DNA of 53,690 nt from Bacteroidia bacterium. GTDB taxonomy: Bacteria > Bacteroidota > Bacteroidia > Flavobacteriales_D > Cryomorphaceae. The stretch covers positions 1 to 53,690 of the forward strand of contig JAUICL010000012.1 in assembly GCA_030427905.1 (NCBI GenBank), given 5' to 3'. Numbering within the stretch: the stretch's first letter is position 1; each line of letters begins with the position of its first letter. Below the pieces are notes generated by a model that saw nothing but the letters and a program-made list of their open reading frames with translations, was not told where the DNA came from and ran no database searches. The position numbers and the translations under genes were made by a program. Positions 51,066 through 53,690 of the stretch are shown here, piece by piece.

Positions 51066-53690
51066 ATGAATAAAAACAACCAATCAGAGAGATTGAAGAC
51101 TTACTTCAGTCGATTTAAAAACGGGATACTACTCGTGTGTCTGATGCTTGGGTTCGGCTTTGCCGAACTCCAAGCCCAGGATGGTTCGAGCTTCGTAAAC
51201 ACCATTAATGGTGAAGCGACCAACGATGTAACCCTAGAACAAGGAGAGTCATTCGACCTAGAAATAGCGGTTGATAACTCTGTGCTAGTTGATGGAGTAA
51301 CAGTAACACTCCACTTCGACCCTTCGATGCTACAAGTAGAAGGAGGAATTGAGGACCTGACAAATGGTGCCCTAACAGTTCCTTTTGCTAACCAAGTAGA
51401 CAATGAAGAAGGTTACATTACTTTTTCAAAGGCGATCTTTGGAACTGCTGTTGAGCCAGGTGGGTTTAACTACATGGGACTTACGTTCGTTGTAGTAGCA
51501 GACATGGACGGAACAACTGAAATCTGCCACGAGTTGGAAGATTTCGACATGTCGAACATTGTACACTTCGGAATCCCTTCTCTAGACCCAACGGTTGAGA
51601 ACGCTCCATGTATAAATGTGACAATTGGCGAGCCAGTTGTATTTGACTGTCCAGAGCTTGGACTGAACATTGGTGATGCATGTACTACTGATGATGGTGA
51701 AGGAGTTGTAAACGATGCATGTGAGTGTTTTGTTGACAACACACCTGAAAATGACCTAGTATGTGATGCATTGCCAGTAGACTGCGGTGGAACTTACACA
51801 GGTTCAACTGTAGATGCAACTGATGCAGACAGCCCAGAAACATGTGGTACAACTCCTGATGCACCTGGTGTATGGTTTGTACTAGAAGGTGATGGTTCAG
51901 AAGTAACTATTGACCTTTGTGGTTCTGACTACGATACTAAATTGAATGTATATAGTGGTTCATGTTCTGCCTTGGTTTGTGAAGTAGGTAATGACGACAA
52001 CACAAGCAATTGTGATGTTGACTTAAATACTTCGGCAGTAACTTTTATTTCTTCAATGGGTGTGGACTACTACATCTACATCAATGGATGGAATGGAAAC
52101 GTTGGTAACTTTGAGATGAATATCGAATGTTCAGTATTCGATTGTCCAGATCTTGAAGCGAATATCGGTGACTCTTGTGATGATGGTGACGACACAACTT
52201 ACGGAGATGCAATCGACGCAAACTGTGGATGTGTTGGTATTCCTTACGACTGTACTGAGCTTCTTGCAAACATCGGTGATGCTTGTGATGATGGTAATAT
52301 CCTTACGAGTAATGATGTTATTACAGATGACTGTAACTGTGAAGGTGAGTCTAACGTAATTTCAGTTGACTGTGCTCAGCCAATTTCTGAAACTTACTGT
52401 TACGGCAACGACGAGCTTTCAGCTTGGTTGTACGTAGGAGGAGAAGGAGAAGTGCTTAACTTGAACTTTCTTTCTGGTTTCATCGAAGGTGGTTACGATG
52501 ACATCGTAATCTACGATGGAAGTGCCGATACGGACCCTGTGCTTTACTCTACGTTGGATATTCCAACTGGATCAGGAGCTCAAGATCTTTCAGTTATCAA
52601 TGTAAACTCAACTGGCAACTCTATCTTGGTAATTGTTACATCTGATGGAAGCGTTAGCTGTGGATCAGGTTCTACTGCTTACATCGATGGATGGGAATGG
52701 GCTGTTTCTTGTGGAGAGAGCTTCGACTGTCCTGCATTAGGTGTAAACATCGGAACTTCGTGTGACGATGGTGACGACACAACATACGATGATGTAATTA
52801 ATGAAAACTGTGAGTGTGTTGGTACACCTTATGACTGTACTGCTCTACTTGCTAACATTGGTGACGCTTGTGACGATGGTGATGACAACACAGTTGGTGA
52901 TGTTGTTACTGAGAACTGTGAATGTGCTGGTACTCCAATTCCAGATAACGATACATGTGCTGATGCCATTGAGTTAGCATGTGGTGATTACGTTGTTGGT
53001 ACCAACGCTGGCGCTTCAAGCAACTTAGGTTGCGATGGAGATGAACTTCCAACAGTTTGGTATTCATTCACAGCAGAAGAAGCTGCAACAATTGTACTTT
53101 CAGCTTGTCAAGAAGAAACAGATTTCGATGTTGATATCAACATCTACACTGGTGGATGTGATGACCTAGCTTGTTTTACAGGTTGGGGTGGTGATGGATA
53201 CATTGATGGACTATCTTCTTGTGAGTTCCAATCTTGGGCTTCTTCAGGTGAGTTTGAAGCTGAAGCAGGTGTAACTTACTATATCGCCGTTACAGGATAT
53301 GATGAAGAAGAGATTGGAACTTTCGGACTTTCACTTGAGTGTGTTGTTCCTTTCGATTGTCCAGACCTTGAAGCAAACATCGGAGATGCTTGTGACGATG
53401 GTGATGACATGACTGAAAACGACATGGTTAATGATAACTGTGAGTGTGTTGGTACACCAATTTACGACTGTCCAGAGCTTATGGCTAACATCGGAGATGC
53501 TTGTGACGATGGTGATGACATGACTGAAAACGATATGGTAAACGACGCATGTGAGTGTGCCGGTACTCCAATCGAAGTATACGACTGTCCAGAGCTTATG
53601 GCTAACATCGGAGATGCTTGTGATGACGGTGACGCCATGACAGGTAACGACACAATCAACGCTGACTGTGAATGTGTTGGTGAGCCAATC
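51066..53690 (+). CDS. Giant secreted protein with cohesin-like domain and Cys-rich repeats (partial at window end)
   Basis: The first 875 codons of a protein that continues beyond the window; the frame is open throughout. The signal peptide ends at LQAQ (residue 38). Residues about 40-190 look like a cohesin-type beta-sandwich: LEQGESFDLEIAVDN, GVTVTLHFDPSMLQVEG, GYITFSKAIFG, GGFNYMGLTFVV. Next come Cys-rich modules (first at about 196), a PPC-like domain (NDLVCDALPVDCGGTYTG), two modules, a CUB-like segment (YDDIVIYDGSADTDP), two more modules, a second PPC-like domain (NDTCADAIELACG) and three modules before the edge. It is 27 bp downstream of the dockerin-like protein gene and in the same operon. 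The C-terminus, which may carry a sorting domain, is not visible. Confidence 0.85.
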   Translation, partial: MNKNNQSERLKTYFSRFKNGILLVCLMLGFGFAELQAQDGSSFVNTINGEATNDVTLEQGESFDLEIAVDNSVLVDGVTVTLHFDPSMLQVEGGIEDLTNGALTVPFANQVDNEEGYITFSKAIFGTAVEPGGFNYMGLTFVVVADMDGTTEICHELEDFDMSNIVHFGIPSLDPTVENAPCINVTIGEPVVFDCPELGLNIGDACTTDDGEGVVNDACECFVDNTPENDLVCDALPVDCGGTYTGSTVDATDADSPETCGTTPDAPGVWFVLEGDGSEVTIDLCGSDYDTKLNVYSGSCSALVCEVGNDDNTSNCDVDLNTSAVTFISSMGVDYYIYINGWNGNVGNFEMNIECSVFDCPDLEANIGDSCDDGDDTTYGDAIDANCGCVGIPYDCTELLANIGDACDDGNILTSNDVITDDCNCEGESNVISVDCAQPISETYCYGNDELSAWLYVGGEGEVLNLNFLSGFIEGGYDDIVIYDGSADTDPVLYSTLDIPTGSGAQDLSVINVNSTGNSILVIVTSDGSVSCGSGSTAYIDGWEWAVSCGESFDCPALGVNIGTSCDDGDDTTYDDVINENCECVGTPYDCTALLANIGDACDDGDDNTVGDVVTENCECAGTPIPDNDTCADAIELACGDYVVGTNAGASSNLGCDGDELPTVWYSFTAEEAATIVLSACQEETDFDVDINIYTGGCDDLACFTGWGGDGYIDGLSSCEFQSWASSGEFEAEAGVTYYIAVTGYDEEEIGTFGLSLECVVPFDCPDLEANIGDACDDGDDMTENDMVNDNCECVGTPIYDCPELMANIGDACDDGDDMTENDMVNDACECAGTPIEVYDCPELMANIGDACDDGDAMTGNDTINADCECVGEPI
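51186..51635 (+). other. Cohesin-like domain
   Basis: Residues about 41-190 of the partial protein. The pattern of G-E-S-F-x-L-x-I-x-V, then V-T-L-x-F-D-P-S-x-L-x-V, then I-T-F-S and a late M-G-L-T-F-V-V strand is that of cohesins. Assignment rests on motif reading only. Confidence 0.5.
51651..53690 (+). repeat. Cys-rich CDDGDD modules
   Basis: Eight in-frame modules of about 32-39 codons (starting near 51651, 52138, 52246, 52723, 52831, 53350, 53463 and 53580), with consensus DCPxLxANIGDxCDDGDDxT then NCECxG and four Cys. The last copies are spaced by 117 bp and nearly identical in DNA, suggesting recent expansion. Confidence 0.9.

Overview
The window looks like a chromosome segment of a Bacteroidota, probably a marine or aquatic member of the Flavobacteriales. 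The evidence is several secreted proteins ending in type A sorting domains of the type IX secretion system (T9SS), GEVED, PKD and choice-of-anchor L domains, a TonB-dependent receptor with an N-terminal carboxypeptidase-regulatory-like domain, a four-helix-bundle (S23-type) protein gene, Bacteroidota-type promoters (TTG ... TAnnTTTG) and hairpin-rich intergenic repeats. No tRNA, rRNA, CRISPR array, transposase or phage gene was seen.

Region 1 (641-16047, almost all minus strand) is a surface-glycan locus of 15 genes. It holds seven glycosyltransferases of families GT2 and GT4 and similar GT-A folds, a GT61-type enzyme, a nucleotide-sugar epimerase/dehydratase, an FkbM methyltransferase, a Wzm/Wzt-type ABC exporter whose ATPase carries a C-terminal glycan-binding extension, an MBOAT/SGNH pair for O-acylation and a sulfotransferase. 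I infer a polysaccharide built in the cytoplasm, possibly methyl-capped, exported by the ABC pathway, then O-acylated, with sulfation of some residue. One glycosyltransferase gene (3947-4906) lies on the opposite strand. A 112-bp tandem repeat made of glycosyltransferase gene tails follows the last gene.

Region 2 (16104-20823) has a large T9SS cargo gene with an internal base-composition break, a four-helix-bundle gene and about 1 kb of repeats.

Region 3 (20824-28993, minus) is a second, tightly overlapped sugar operon of eight genes: an HTTM-like membrane protein, a WbqC-like protein, a SAM methyltransferase, a NeuD/PglD-like acyltransferase, a membrane-anchored GT2, a five-bladed-propeller protein, a WecE-type aminotransferase and a multispan membrane protein. 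It probably makes and uses a 4-amino-4,6-dideoxy sugar. It is followed by about 1 kb of repeats (29105-30092).

Region 4 (30093-35117, minus) is a phosphorus-scavenging unit: a T9SS protein, a TonB-dependent receptor and a beta-propeller phytase.

Region 5 (35690-53690, plus) is a run of giant secreted proteins: three paralogous propeller proteins, a small secreted protein, a 1551-residue repeat protein ending in a dockerin-like duplicated calcium loop, and, 27 bp downstream, a protein that begins with a cohesin-like domain followed by Cys-rich repeats and runs off the window. This adjacent cohesin/dockerin-like pair is the most unusual system seen. All family assignments are from reading motifs; no database search was possible.
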